Shown: positions 24,721-38,115 of the stretch, piece by piece
How positions within the stretch are numbered: position 1 is the first letter of the stretch
How the letters are laid out: the number at the start of each line of letters is the position of its first letter
Assembly (NCBI GenBank): GCA_025677825.1
Contig: JAIXMO010000055.1
Coordinates: 108,675 to 172,674 of the forward strand
Reading direction: 5' to 3'
DNA from: Helicostylum pulchrum
Taxonomy: Eukaryota > Mucoromycota > Mucoromycetes > Mucorales > Mucoraceae
DNA: 64,000 nt
Position numbers and translations under genes: made by a program
Notes under the pieces: generated by a model
Database searches by the model: none
What the model was told of the DNA's origin: nothing
Seen by the model: the letters and a program-made list of their open reading frames with translations, nothing else

Positions 24721-25091
24721 ATAAAAATGTCTCACTTTTGGGATATTTAAATGCAACAGTTGGAAAAAAAAAAGAAGCCCTTCTCTTTTTATGCATGAAC
24801 GTAGATCTCCCGTTTATTACTGGAACAGGGTCTAAATTACTTTTTTTTTTATCGTCCCTTATATTTCATTGGTATCATAAGAAAAAGAATATTTTTATTC
24901 TTTTGATTCAGTTATGCAAACAAAAAAAAACAAAGTAAAAACAGAACAATACCAATTAATAGAAAATAATATACTTCATCTAAAAGGTCTGGACCATATC
25001 AACAAATTAATATAAATACAGGATATTGATCGCTGAAGAATTCAATTTTTTTTTCTCATTAAATTTAATCTCTCTAAAATTAACATTTAAA

Positions 25092-25388
25092 ATGAAGAAC
25101 TATCTTTTCCTAATTGCACTTGTCTGCTTTTTACTTCCAATTCTCTCTGTAACTGCTGCAGAAGAAGCTAATGCTGAAACTGATGTCAATAACGGTGGTG
25201 GTGGCCGTGGCGGTCGTGGTGGTTGTGGCGGTGGTCGTCGCTACGGAGATCGCTGGAACTGGGGTTGCAACACCTGCTGGTGTGACCGTAGCGGTACTCA
25301 TTGTACAAACCGCCGTTGTCATTATGCTGACGAAGAACCCAGCCCTTTCCCCACTCCTAGCTCTTCCGCCACTCCCAGCTCCACATAA
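25092..25388 (+). CDS. Small secreted Cys-rich protein, pacifastin-like
   Basis: The single exon codes 98 aa; ATG 25092 is chosen because it begins a clean signal peptide (MKNYLFLIALVCFLLPILSV, cleavage probably after TAA). The mature part is Gly/Arg-rich, then has six cysteines in a compact block: C-x13-CNTCWC-xxx-G-xx-CT-xxx-C. This matches the pacifastin light-chain inhibitor spacing (C..CNxCxC..G..CT..C), apart from a slightly long first loop. It ends in a Ser/Pro/Thr-rich tail. Pacifastins are serine-protease inhibitors known mainly from arthropods; a secreted inhibitor or effector-like role is inferred. Neighbouring DNA is gene-poor, a common setting for small secreted protein genes. 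Confidence 0.7.
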   Translation: MKNYLFLIALVCFLLPILSVTAAEEANAETDVNNGGGGRGGRGGCGGGRRYGDRWNWGCNTCWCDRSGTHCTNRRCHYADEEPSPFPTPSSSATPSST

Positions 25389-26422
25389 TTACTCTTTTGT
25401 AAAATAATCCCTCTCGGTAAACAATCTCCACTTTTTATTTCCTCCTTTTTCCCAAGAAAAAAAATTATGTAATACCTAATAAAAAAAGTTCAAAATTTTT
25501 ATATTATTTTTTCTTAGTTTAACTAATCCAAATTTATTTAGCTGGTTCTTTACATGTAAATTTTAGAAAAAAAAAAAAATAGTAATGATACAGTCTAGAT
25601 ATATTTGGGTGATCGGGAATTTTAATTGGGTGTGCTGTTGCACTCTACAATAGAATCTTTATCTTTTGCGGTTCATGTAGTATATTATCTTGCTCTTACA
25701 AAACTCGTTTGAGTTATTCTCACAGTGTACGGGTATATTTTAATTCCGCAGGTATAGTTGAGGCTTCTTTTGAGTGGGAAAATATCAATTTTCAGTTAGT
25801 GGAAATGTTTTTCTAGACGCGGGGTCATAAGCTGTCAAAGATTTAATTGTGCGATAAATAAAAAGCCGTAAATAAATAAATTGTATATTTTTAAGGCACA
25901 CAATCAAAATAAAGTTAAACTTTTTATGCAGAATTTTTTTTTTTTTACTAATACGAATTACGCGATTGATTTTTGGTAAGGTTAACTATTTATTCACTGT
26001 CAACGATAGTACCGCGTCTACCCTTCTTTTTTTTTTAAAAAAAGAATGTGTGAAAACGCGGCGAAAAAAAAGTTCAGAAACTCAGTTATTATTTCTCCAT
26101 TATCACATGTCAAAAAGTCATTGCAATTTTTTTTTTTGATTCATTCGAACCTCTTCTATACATATTTATTTTTTCATACGCGTTTAAGCGTAGAAACCGT
26201 TCTAATTCAATTCTATGTATGTGTCAAACACTATTTTTCGTTTTCTAAATCGTTTTGTACAGAAAACTTTGTTTTTAAAATACATTGTTCTGGAATGACA
26301 CCTTCCGTATTAAAGTATTGATATGTTGAATCAATATGTGAATCAATAGCCGCTAGAAAAGTGTCAAATCTATTGAGTCATGAAGTTAGTCATAGATCGT
26401 TTTCATTTTAAAAAAAAGGACT
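25389..26422. other. Gene-poor interval
   Basis: Contains the diverged repeat copy B (25633-25735). No other coding or structural signal is supported; the ORF at 26046-26321 is low-complexity. Confidence 0.5.
25633..25735 (+). repeat. Diverged repeat, copy B (partner at 1762-1880)
   Basis: Aligns with 1762-1880 in the same orientation, sharing CTGTTGCA, GGTTCAT, GTATATTATCT and AGTGTAC in order with small gaps. It is not flanked by the MITE found next to copy A, so the repeat and the MITE are separate elements. Confidence 0.5.
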
Positions 26423-27872
26423 TTACTCGCGGCTCTTTTTTTCATGTTCAAAAATTTCCTTGTAAATATATTCTTTTTTAAATGTCTCGATTTGATTCTA
26501 TTTTTTTAATGTCAATTATCTTGATCTCAGCTTCAATTTATTTATTTATTTTTACCTTGTATACATCAAAATCGATACTGTTTCTATTCTCTACTGAAGC
26601 CATTCTATTGTTATAGAGTTGAAATACGGGTCGTTCAAGTAAGAGACCTAATGCAGGTGCTTTAGGTATATTAATCTTATCAGCTTCAAATGTTTTAGGT
26701 ATCAAGGAAAGCGGAGTTCCTGTTCGTACCGACAACATGGCCATTGCTACATTATATACAAGGTCAGTCAAAAAAAAAAATTAAATTAATTTCATTTCTT
26801 ACAGATCATTTTTCTGATTTGATGAAGCATAAAGGATTGTCCATGAAGTTTTATACTAATCCATTCAGTATTTTCAATTATCATAGGATCACTTACCTAT
26901 ATATATAAATTATATAAACATATACAATTATATAACATTAAGGATAAAACTTACAGAGATATCAATCATATATCTTTTTGCTGCAGGATCTTTAAAACTT
27001 CTTGAAATTGTGTAATTATGAAAATTGTGCGTCCCTTGAAATAATGACATGGCGCCCTTAAATTTCTTTAGTCTTTCTTGATCTACTCTAAAATTAGACA
27101 AGATACTTTGATCTGTGGGCGAAATGTATCGAGTCATTGTTCTATTTTCCGTTAAAATCTTGTAATCTCTTTCTGACTCGGGTTCCAATTTGAGTTCCTT
27201 TTCGACAAGTCGTTTTAAAGAATAGGAAGGGAGCAAATACTCATAAATTCTTGAATCGCATTTGGTTTTAGCATGAAATGTACGTTGTGTCTCAACATAG
27301 CCTATAGTAAAGGCAAAGGGGTTTAGGCGTGCGCATAATATTACACAAAAACAAAACAGAATTTTACCCCATATCCTTATACAATTAGGTAACTGAGTAT
27401 TTAATTTTTCAACTAAATCTTTATCCTGGCAAATCATTTTTAAAGAAATCAAATTACAAGAGGCGTGTACTCCTTTATCAGTACGTGCAGCTCTCATCAA
27501 TTGAACCTTTTTTGGGTCAATTGAATTAGATTTAGAAATCGCTTCTACTTTAACAAGTGCATTAAATAATTCTTCCTCAATAGATTTGGTACCTGGATTA
27601 CTGTTTTTTTTTTAGTAGGACAAGGAAAAAAAAAGAAATTTGATCGGGTCTTACGCTTGCATTCCCTGGTAACCTGAACCATTGTAACCCAGCAATAAGG
27701 CAACTTTTTTCTTGGGCTTCCTGTCTTCGTCTACAGGCTCATGTTCTGATTGATTTGCTTTCCAAGAGTTTACCTTTAAAAAATGCTCTTTCCTATCTTT
27801 AGCTGTTTTAATTTTGTCGAATAACCGAGTACTGGTGAATAAACTTCGTCTTAATGGAATGAGCTGATTCAT
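26423..27872 (-). CDS. PUS1: tRNA pseudouridine synthase 1 (TruA family)
   Basis: Exons are 27872-27655, 27600-27368, 27301-26955, 26896-26803, 26746-26556 and 26458-26423, giving 372 aa. The last coding exon is only 11 codons. TruA-family hallmarks are [16 protein letters not shown] near residue 65, the catalytic loop [10 protein letters not shown] with its Asp, [31 protein letters not shown] and the C-terminal [14 protein letters not shown]. Pus1 isomerises several uridines in tRNAs and in some snRNA and mRNA. The N terminus ([11 protein letters not shown]) is basic and could target mitochondria, which is known for some Pus1 forms. Exon 4 begins with GTAAGT directly after its acceptor, a sequence that itself looks like a donor. 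The gene is divergent from the aspartate kinase, sharing about 305 bp. Confidence 0.93.
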
Positions 27873-28112
27873 GTCAAAAATATAAAATAGTCTTTTAAGA
27901 AAAAGTTTTTTTTTTCATGATGTGAGATGACGCATCTTAAAAATTGGCCAGTTAGAGATAAAGTGTCTGTTTTTTTACAAGATGATCTTTTTGTGACCGG
28001 ATTCTCTGATTCGTTAAGCCTTGACGTTTTTAATCTCAATCTCCATTATGCCATCGCTTCTCTTCTTTCTACTTGATACATAATTTTTTAAAAAGAATAT
28101 CATTCTTCTTCT

Positions 28113-28143
<31 letters not shown>

Positions 28144-28177
28144 CCCCTTCTAATTTTTTTTTTTTTAAAAAAAAACT
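27873..28177. promoter_or_regulatory. Shared divergent promoter of PUS1 and aspartate kinase
   Basis: The two start codons face apart across 305 bp. The interval holds a TTC/CT microsatellite (28104-28139) and, immediately before the kinase ATG, a T-tract joined to an A-tract. Such tracts exclude nucleosomes and often mark fungal promoters. No specific factor site was identified. Confidence 0.5.
28104..28139 (+). repeat. TTC/CT microsatellite
   Basis: TTC repeats running into a CT repeat, in the promoter shared by PUS1 and aspartate kinase. Confidence 0.9.
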
Positions 28178-30193
28178 ATGCAAATATCATTAAAGTCTAA
28201 TCCTGCTCACTTACCTTGGGTAGTTCAAAAATACGGCGGAACAAGTGTAGGCAAATTCTTGGACGAAATTGCCAATACAATTATACCGTAAATACTATAT
28301 TGTGTAAAGAAAAAAGCCTCTACTAGTCGGTATTAATATATTTTGCATTAGAACTTATCTCAAGACAAATAAAATTGTTATTGTATGTTCCGCTAGAAGT
28401 GGTAATACTAAAGAAGAAGGCACCACCAACAGGTAAATTAACAATAATTAATCAAGATTTATTAACTCGCAAAAAAAACTAAATTTTTTTTTTAAAAAAA
28501 TAAAATAAAAAAGATTATTACGGGCAGCACAAGAAGCTCTTATAGACGGTTCTAATAAACATCTTGAAATTGTTCAAGAAATTAGACAAGATCATCTTAA
28601 TGCAGCAAGGGCGGTTATTAAAAACAAGGAAATTTTGCAAAGCCTCGAGACTCAATTAGAAAATGAGTGCCTGAAATTGAGATCATTCTTGGAAGCCGCA
28701 GAGGTATATATACAATTCCTTTATTTTTTGCATACTTGTGTGTGTGTATTACCAGTGATTATCATATGATTAGATTACCTAAATATATATTTAGATTATA
28801 GATGAGATTTCTCCCCGATCAAAAGATATTATTGTAGGCATGGGCGAAACATTATCATGTACCATTGTCACCGCAGTATTAAAAGATAGAGTAAGTTTAA
28901 GAAAAAAAAAACTCAGTAAATCCAAGAGTTAAAAAGTTAATCGTGTAAATCAAGGGTATCGATAGTCAATTGGTCGTGTTAAATAATTTGATTGAACGTG
29001 AGTTCACAGCCTTGGACGAATCCTTTTATACCTACATTGCAGAGCGTTTACAACATGTGATTCATCAATGCGGTAATCGTGTTCCCGTTCTCACCGGTAT
29101 GTAACATTTAAATGCTCCCGAAAAAAAAAGCGGGGGGAGGAGAGAGGGGATATAGAGAGAGAACCCTTACTAATGATAAATATATTCGTTTTTCTTTTTT
29201 TTTTTCTGCTAGGCTTTTTTGGTAACGTTCCCGGCAGTTTACTAACCAGCATCGGTAGAGGCTACACCGACCTTTGTGCAGCGTTAGCGGCCGTTGGATT
29301 AAGAGCACAAGAACTTCAAGTCTGGAAAGAAGTCGATGGTATATTTACTGCCGACCCACGTAAAGTAAAGACGGCACGACTTTTGCCTATTATTACACCA
29401 GAAGAAGCGGCCGAACTTACGTACTATGGCTCGGAAGTGATTCACCCGTTTACGATGGAACAAGTCATTAAAGCCGAAATTCCTATCCGTATTAAAAACG
29501 TTGACAATCCAATGGGCCAAGGTACCATCATCTTTCCAGATACATCCTCCAGCACAGGAAAAAACGGGTACGCCACTCCTCCACCTACTCCGGCTGTGCT
29601 GGCTCAAAACGGTTATCACTTGGACCTCTCTAGAAAGCATCCTACTGCCGTTACAGTCAAAGATAAAATTTGTGTTCTGAATGTACACTCCAATCGTAAA
29701 AACGTCAGTCATGGTTTTTTGGCAAAGATATTCATGGCTTTGGATGAACATAATATTATCGTTGATTTGATTTCTACTTCTGAGGTGCATGTGTCGATGG
29801 CATTATCTTCTGAAGTAGATGAAAGTAGTTTGGAAAAAGCACTTGTTGCACTTCGACATCTAGGCAAAGTAAGTTACTGTAATAATATAACTTTTTATAA
29901 ATCAACTAATTGGTAGTTTTTAGGTGGACGTTATTCAAGATATGGCCATTATATCACTTGTAGGTAAACAGATGAAAAATTTAGTAGGTGTTGCGGGAAA
30001 AATGTTTACTTCTTTAGCTGAAGCTGGTATCAGTATTGAAATAATCTCACAAGGTGCTTCTGAAATTAATATTTCATGTGTGGTGGGTGAAAGATTTGCT
30101 TTGGCTGCATTAAGGGCTATTCATCAACGTTTATTAGATGTCGATCCTAGTGTGGAACTTCCTAAATTAGAATCTGTTACTATTCAAAAATAA
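28178..30193 (+). CDS. HOM3: Aspartate kinase (aspartokinase)
   Basis: Exons are 28178-28287, 28352-28432, 28514-28703, 28795-28890, 28955-29096, 29213-29868 and 29924-30193, giving 514 aa. It catalyses phosphorylation of Asp, the entry step to threonine, methionine and homoserine. The kinase domain starts at once with VQKYGGTSVGKFLDEIA and continues with IVCSARSGNTKEEGTTNRLL, GMGETLSC and FFGNVPGSLLTSIGRGYTD, then WKEVDGIFTADPRKV. Two C-terminal ACT regions follow (VCVLNVHS-like at ICVLNVHSNRKNVSHGFLAK, and IISLVGKQMKNLVGVAGKMF), the sites for threonine feedback. Length fits fungal Hom3. A T-tract/A-tract pair precedes the ATG. Confidence 0.95.
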
Positions 30194-30414
30194 AAAAAGT
30201 AGTATTTGTTTATATATTTAATGGCATAAAAAAAAATGTACACGCACATGTTTTGTGCCACCGTTACACACATTTTTACCCTTTTTTTTTATAGTGTAGA
30301 ATTTTGCATTTATTGGAATTGTAAATAAAGGGTTTACAAAAAAAAAAAGAAAATAATCTCTTTCGTTTTTTTTTATTGTTGTATATATAAATAAGCGTAA
30401 AAAAAAAGATATAT

Positions 30415-32600
<2,186 letters not shown>

Positions 32601-33314
32601 ATGTACTTTAATATTCCTAAAAGTGACGAACGACAACATAAGCTTCAAAGAAAAAGCAGCTCTAGTAGTATTGACTCTATTACACGAGCCAACAGTGTAA
32701 TGGCAGAAGAACGTATTTCAGAGATCATTCACAATCTAGACGACCATTGGGGTTCACCACCTATATTAACACCAGGCACTTTAGCTCATATTTTAAATAA
32801 CCAATGGATTAAACCTGTAGAAGAAGAAGAAGAAGAAAATATTAAAAAAGTAAATTGTCCTTTACACGGATAAAAAACTATTTAATTGTGTCGTTTTTTT
32901 TTGTTTTTTTTACACTGTACTAATCCACTCTAGCCATAAAGGTTATTGTTTCTGGTTCCAACAGACAAAAAGTTAAAACAAACTATAACCAAAAACTGAT
33001 ATCCGACTTAATTAAAGAATTATGCAAGTAAGGCTGTCTTCTCCCTTTTTTTTTTTTATGTTTATATTTCTTACTTTTTGTGTGTGTTGTAGGACAATAC
33101 AAGGAATTGATGTTGGAAGCAAGTTTGAGGTTACAAAAGACATAAAGGTAAAAAAAATAAAAATAACAGACATATAATATTGTTATTACTAATGATATTA
33201 TTATAGAATGACCCAGTCATACAGAACTTTGTCCTTTCCAAAGAACAAGAACAACCTGAACAAGTATTAGAACATTTAGTAGAGCTACTTCAATATCATA
33301 ATGATAAAAAGTAG
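32601..33314 (+). CDS. Hypothetical protein, 165 aa
   Basis: Exons are 32601-32849, 32942-33027, 33093-33147 and 33207-33314; the second acceptor (ATAAAG at 32941) is the one that keeps the frame open. The N terminus is charged and Ser-rich (QRKSSSSSIDSI), followed by ILTPGTLAHILNNQWIKP, an acidic run of six Glu, and an alpha/beta-looking C half (KVIVSGSNRQKVKTNYNQKL, LISDLIKELC, LEHLVELLQYH). There is no signal peptide or membrane segment. I do not recognise the family. It ends 89 bp before ELP6 on the same strand; no functional link is shown by this. Confidence 0.75.
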
Positions 33315-33403
33315 TAGTTTGTGACTGTAAATAAAATACATTTTTATATTAAAAAAAAACTCTTTTTTCTTTTTGCCTCTTTTTGAAACTAAAATAAACA
33401 ATA

Positions 33404-34258
33404 ATGGGATACGCTACTTTAGACGCTGCTCTTGCCTTTCAAAATAACGTACCACCTATTAATGCACACGTGGCTATTACAGACTGTTTAAAGTCTGATG
33501 GCAACTTTCTAATTCATCACTTTGTTGTTAATCAGTTAAAGGCCAATAAACCCGTTATACTTGTTGGTCTTGCTCAAATCTTTAACCATTACTTTTTAAT
33601 TGGACGTAAACTTGTAAGCAAGCTCCCTCTTTTTATTTTATTTTAAAAACCCACTAAAATATACACCGTATAGGGTATCAACTTGCAAACATATAAACAA
33701 GCAGGTAAATTTTTATTTATCGATGGCTTGACACATTTAAACGAATACACTTGCGAAACACCTTACCCACCCAGCAAAGCGCCTACAGCACCCACCGACA
33801 CACTAGACTACAAAAACCATCAAGACAATGTTCTGAAATCATTCTACAGTTTACTCTGTCAGTATGTTTTACAAAGACCAGGATCGTTATTGATTTTAGA
33901 CGATATCAGTGTCTTGTTATATAATGGATTTCAACTTGGTCAAGTAACAAGTTTTATCGCCAAATTGAAATCGTTAATGGAAAGCGTACAAGGTACATTA
34001 TTAACTGTGATGCATGCAGATGAAGAAGGTACAGAGGATATAGAGCAAGATAATTTCATAAAGACTGTATTGTACGGGTCAAATATTGTTATTCAAGTAC
34101 AACCATTAAATAGTGGGTTGGCTAGAGATGTGCATGGTCAAATAGACATTATTCATGGTCCCAAATCTAACAACACTGATATTATTGCTCAATCAATGCA
34201 TTACAAGATTCTAGATAATAATGTCCACTTTTTTGCAAAAGGTGTATCTCAAGTGTAA
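33404..34258 (+). CDS. ELP6: Elongator complex subunit Elp6
   Basis: Exons are 33404-33613 and 33674-34258, giving 264 aa. The RecA-like fold of Elp4-6 is visible without a functional Walker A, as expected for this family: ITDCLKSDGNFLIHHFVVNQ, ANKPVILVGLAQIFNHY, FLFIDGLTHL, LLILDDISVLLYNGF and GTLLTVMHADEEGTEDIEQD. The C terminus (IDIIHGP, MHYKILDNNVHFFAKG) also fits. Elp4-5-6 form a hexameric ring that assists Elongator in making cm5U-type modifications at tRNA wobble U34. Recognition rests on motif order and length. Confidence 0.85.
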
Positions 34259-34580
34259 TAATAATAAAGACGTCTTTTCTAGTGTAAAACTTGATTTTGT
34301 CACTTGTATGAATTACATTGATCATAGAATTAAAAAGCATAGAGGCAAATTAATGTCAAGACTAACCAATTAAGCATATCATATAGTATGTAGTTAAAAA
34401 TACCCAAAGGTATTTAAGGCCACGCAAATTGGCACCATGAAGTTTCTGGGTTACATTTAAAATTAGTAGTTATTTATAGATATTCATTATTGTTATTATT
34501 ATCGCCTCTTTTCCTTTCCTTTCCTTTTTTTTTAACCCACTCTTTTTTTCTTTTTTTCTTTTTTTTTTTGTATTTCTCTA
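34259..34580. other. Intergenic between ELP6 and the S41 peptidase
   Basis: 322 bp of AT-rich DNA. A strong T/C-rich tract (34500-34570) immediately precedes the peptidase start. Confidence 0.5.
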
Positions 34581-36683
34581 ATGTTGCCAAGTCGTAAAAA
34601 CCTGCTTGGTTCATTAGCCTTGTTTACATTACTTGGTTCAGCTAGAGCTCAAGATCCCTGTGCACTCATTGCCGGTAACAAAACAGCCAGTTTTCAAGAT
34701 GCTATGGCATGTTTAGATCACTTTAAATATGACAAGGAAATTGCCCAACAAACTGTAGATACTGTCAGAAAAGTAACAAACGAACTCTATGTTTTTAATG
34801 TAAATATTTTTATTTATTTTTATTTTGTTTACTTTTTTTTTCAGTAACTAATTTAAGATTTATATTAATTAGGACGTTGCAGCTTCACCACCTACTGTTG
34901 AAGGTTTAGCTCTTTCACCAGTTAATATTTCTTACGGTCTCGATTTAATCTTGCAAGAAGATTGGAAATCAGACAGAGAGTTTCAAGAATCAGTCGCTTT
35001 ATTACTTGATAAAGTACAAGATGCTCACTTGGTAAAATATATATATATATAATATGCTTTGTGTGCACAAAACAATAAGACTAACAGAAAAAAAAAAAAA
35101 AAATTAATTTATAGTCTTATTCACCCTTTTGTTACCGCCAATTTATTTTCTGGCAACCTATTCAATTAAACGCCCTTTTAAGAAATCAAAAATTAATTGT
35201 AAACGTAGCCTATGTCAAAGATGATGTTTGGCCTCAAGCCAGTAAAGACTGGGTTGGCTGTGAAGTGACCGAGATTGATGGTTCCGAAGCCATGGACATG
35301 ATTGTCAACTACGCAGTCAATAACAATGGTGAAAGTAAAGACGTCAATACCTGTTTCAACCATATCATGAACACCAAGAGTTATTTCCATGGTTGGGACG
35401 ACGGAGCTGATGATCTTGGCTACCATCGTTTCTTACCCGCACAAGAATTCCACAACTACACTATGCGTTGTGCTAAATCAGGTACGCTTCCTATTCAAGA
35501 AGAGTATGATGAACCTTTCACTGTGCAGGTACCTTGGATCGCCCAAGTACCTCCCAACTACAAAACTGCTGATGATTACTGGTCTACGTTCTGTCAATCT
35601 GCTCATCAACTCAACCGTAACTCTACCACCACCACCAAACGTGATATTCATTACGACCTTCACGAATTAAAAAACATTTATGAAGGTGAAGTATTTGCTT
35701 TAGATTCTGAAGGTAGAACCGTTGCATTGAACGCTGTTGGCTCATCCAAGGGACCTTACATTGAATTTATTCAATTGGAAGGAGAGTATAAAAACGTTGG
35801 TGTCATTGATATTCAAAGTTTCTCCATTGCCTCTGGCGACAGACAAACCTTTGTTGATAACTTTATTTCAAGCTTAAAAGACTTTGAAGCTAAAGGCGTT
35901 GAAAAGATTATTTTGGACCTCTCTACCAATGGTGGTGGTGATGCCTGTGCTGGTGAATTCTTGATTAGTACCTTGTTTGGTAGCACCCCCGATTACCCTT
36001 CCGATATCAAGTACTCTCCTTTCCTTGATCGTGTTATTCAAGCTGCTCATGAACAAGAACAAACCAAATGGTTAGATTACAAGTCTACTGGGTTCAAAGG
36101 TAGTAATTGGTATACCAACACTACTTCTTATGCCAGAGGTAAAAACCCCAATGTCAAGTTCTCTCAACCCATCGCTTTAAGTTGTGATGGTTGGGCCGAT
36201 ACCGTCTCTACCGAGAAATACACCAATACCAAATGGAAGCCTGCCGATGTCTTGATTCTTTCTGATGGTCGCTGTGGTTCTACCTGTGCTATTGTTGCAT
36301 CTCGTCTTCGTGTCTCTCATAAGGTACCTGCTATGGGTTTAGGTGGTATTCGTGGTAACCGTATGCAATTTGCTTCTTTCCCTGGTGGAGAAAGTGACCG
36401 TCTTTCAAGTTTCTTGATTGATTTGGAGGTATTGGGTTTAGCTAATGATCCTGATGCTCCTTCTCCTTTCCCTGAACGTGCTGATATGGGTTGGACTTTC
36501 AGAGAGGTCTATAAGCCTGCCGAAAACTTCACTGGTGCTGAAACCGATTTGCTCGAGTATAGTGCTATTAATGCTGATTGCAGAATGCATTTCGATGATA
36601 ATAATGCCGATGATATCAAGAAGCTTTGGGCTGATGTTGCAAAAGTCTTTGTAGCTGGCCAATGTCCTCTTATTGAAGAGTAA
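34581..36683 (+). CDS. Secreted S41-family (tail-specific-protease-like) peptidase
   Basis: Exons are 34581-34799, 34873-35031 and 35115-36683, giving 648 aa. A signal peptide (LLGSLALFTLLGSARA) is followed by conserved Cys residues, indicating export. A CtpA-like N-terminal region and an S41 catalytic domain are present: GVIDIQSF, KIILDLSTNGGGDACAGE and VLILSDGRCGSTCAIVASRL, where the Ser in DGRCGST corresponds to the nucleophile position of the family. Fungal members are secreted proteins of uncertain substrate. Codon use is more C-ending than in neighbouring genes, suggesting good expression. It could be a scavenging protease; the substrate is not known. Confidence 0.85.
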
Positions 36684-37669
36684 AGAAAAAAAAAACCCTT
36701 TTTTTTTTGAATTATACTTAATGTACTGATAGATTATTCCCCCCTCACTTCTAACCTTCTTTTTTTTTTGTACCATCTATAAATTATTATATTGTTTTTC
36801 TCAAAAAAAAATCCATGTTGTGATAAGTTGCCTATTAAAGAAGTACTTGTATTTTTAGTCTTTGGTGCACAAAACATAAAGTGGGAGATACAAATTATAA
36901 AAAAAAAAAAGCTGCAAACTAATTTGACCTAACCGTGATCAATTTAGTGCCGTTTTCCTACTTTTTTGTAAAATCAAGAATAACAACTCTCTTTTTATAA
37001 AAACAATGACAAAAAAAAAAAACTGTCAAATTTCTACTAAATAACGTGGTAAATATTAAGGAAAAAAAAAAAAAGTGTATCAGAATACACATGTATACTC
37101 ATCATCCTCCCTCTTTTTTTGTTTATGGGGAAAGTGACCTTCTTCTTTCCCAAAAAAAATTATTTCGACTTTGACTCAATAACAAAAAAAGTTTAATTGG
37201 AACAAATAATATAATTTTGTAACCATCGGTTTATATCCGTATCGTTATTAATGTTTTCTATCATGGCCGATTTTATAAATGAGCCGCATTGAGTACATTT
37301 ATAGGTAAACCGAGAGCTTATAAGTCATAAGAAAGAACCTTTTTCTCTCTCATCGTGTCATATTGCAATTTGTAAGGTTACAGACTGCATGAATTGCATG
37401 ACATATTATACATAACTTGTCTCTCCTTTTTTTTTTTACACCGTGTTCTCTTTCTGCCCTTTTTTGTTGTTTATCCTACCAGGATAATAATACTCATTTT
37501 CGTTACAGTAAGAAAAACTATATACTTATAAATATAGATTTGAACTAATGATTTCCTTTTTTTTTTTTTGTGATTATATAACACTGTTAATTTTTTTTAT
37601 AATTATTCTTTCTCTTATCTTATTTTACCCTTTTTTTAAAAAAAAATTCGTCTTTATTCTAAAAAAAAA
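36684..37669. other. Intergenic, upstream of the PAK kinase
   Basis: No coding signal. It contains several A- and T-tracts, with T-tract/A-tract pairs just before the kinase ATG at 37670. Confidence 0.5.
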
Positions 37670-38078
37670 ATGAGTCAAAGAACCCATTTCTCAACTTCTA
37701 TACAGTCTATATCAGATGAACCTATTGTTTCTTTTTTATCTGAACTTAACCGTAGGTCTAGCCAAGTCGCTGGCATTCGAACAATTAGTTGTACCGAGCC
37801 TACTCAAAAAAGAAAAAGCGTCCACGGTGTTATTGATAAAATACTTAGTAAAAATACCCAAACAATAACATAAATATTTTAACCTTTTTTTTTTAACTTT
37901 TTTTAAAAAAAAATTGTAGAGTTGATATTTAAAAATAAAATGAAGCCTGAAAATAAAGATTTAATGATCATTTCATGGCCATATGATGCAATTCATAAGA
38001 CGCATATCCATTTTAATAATGATACTGGAGAAATGACACTAGGAAAAGCGCCAGGATGGGAAATATGTAATATATACT

Positions 38079-38115
<37 letters not shown>

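Noticed and set aside
24591..24938. Whole 115-aa ORF as a real homeobox gene
   Set aside because: Only about 40 residues resemble a homeodomain, helix 1 is missing and the rest is low-complexity, so it is listed only as a fragment.
29299..29790. Long minus-strand ORF opposite the aspartate kinase
   Set aside because: Shadow of a long conserved exon; the plus strand carries clear kinase motifs.
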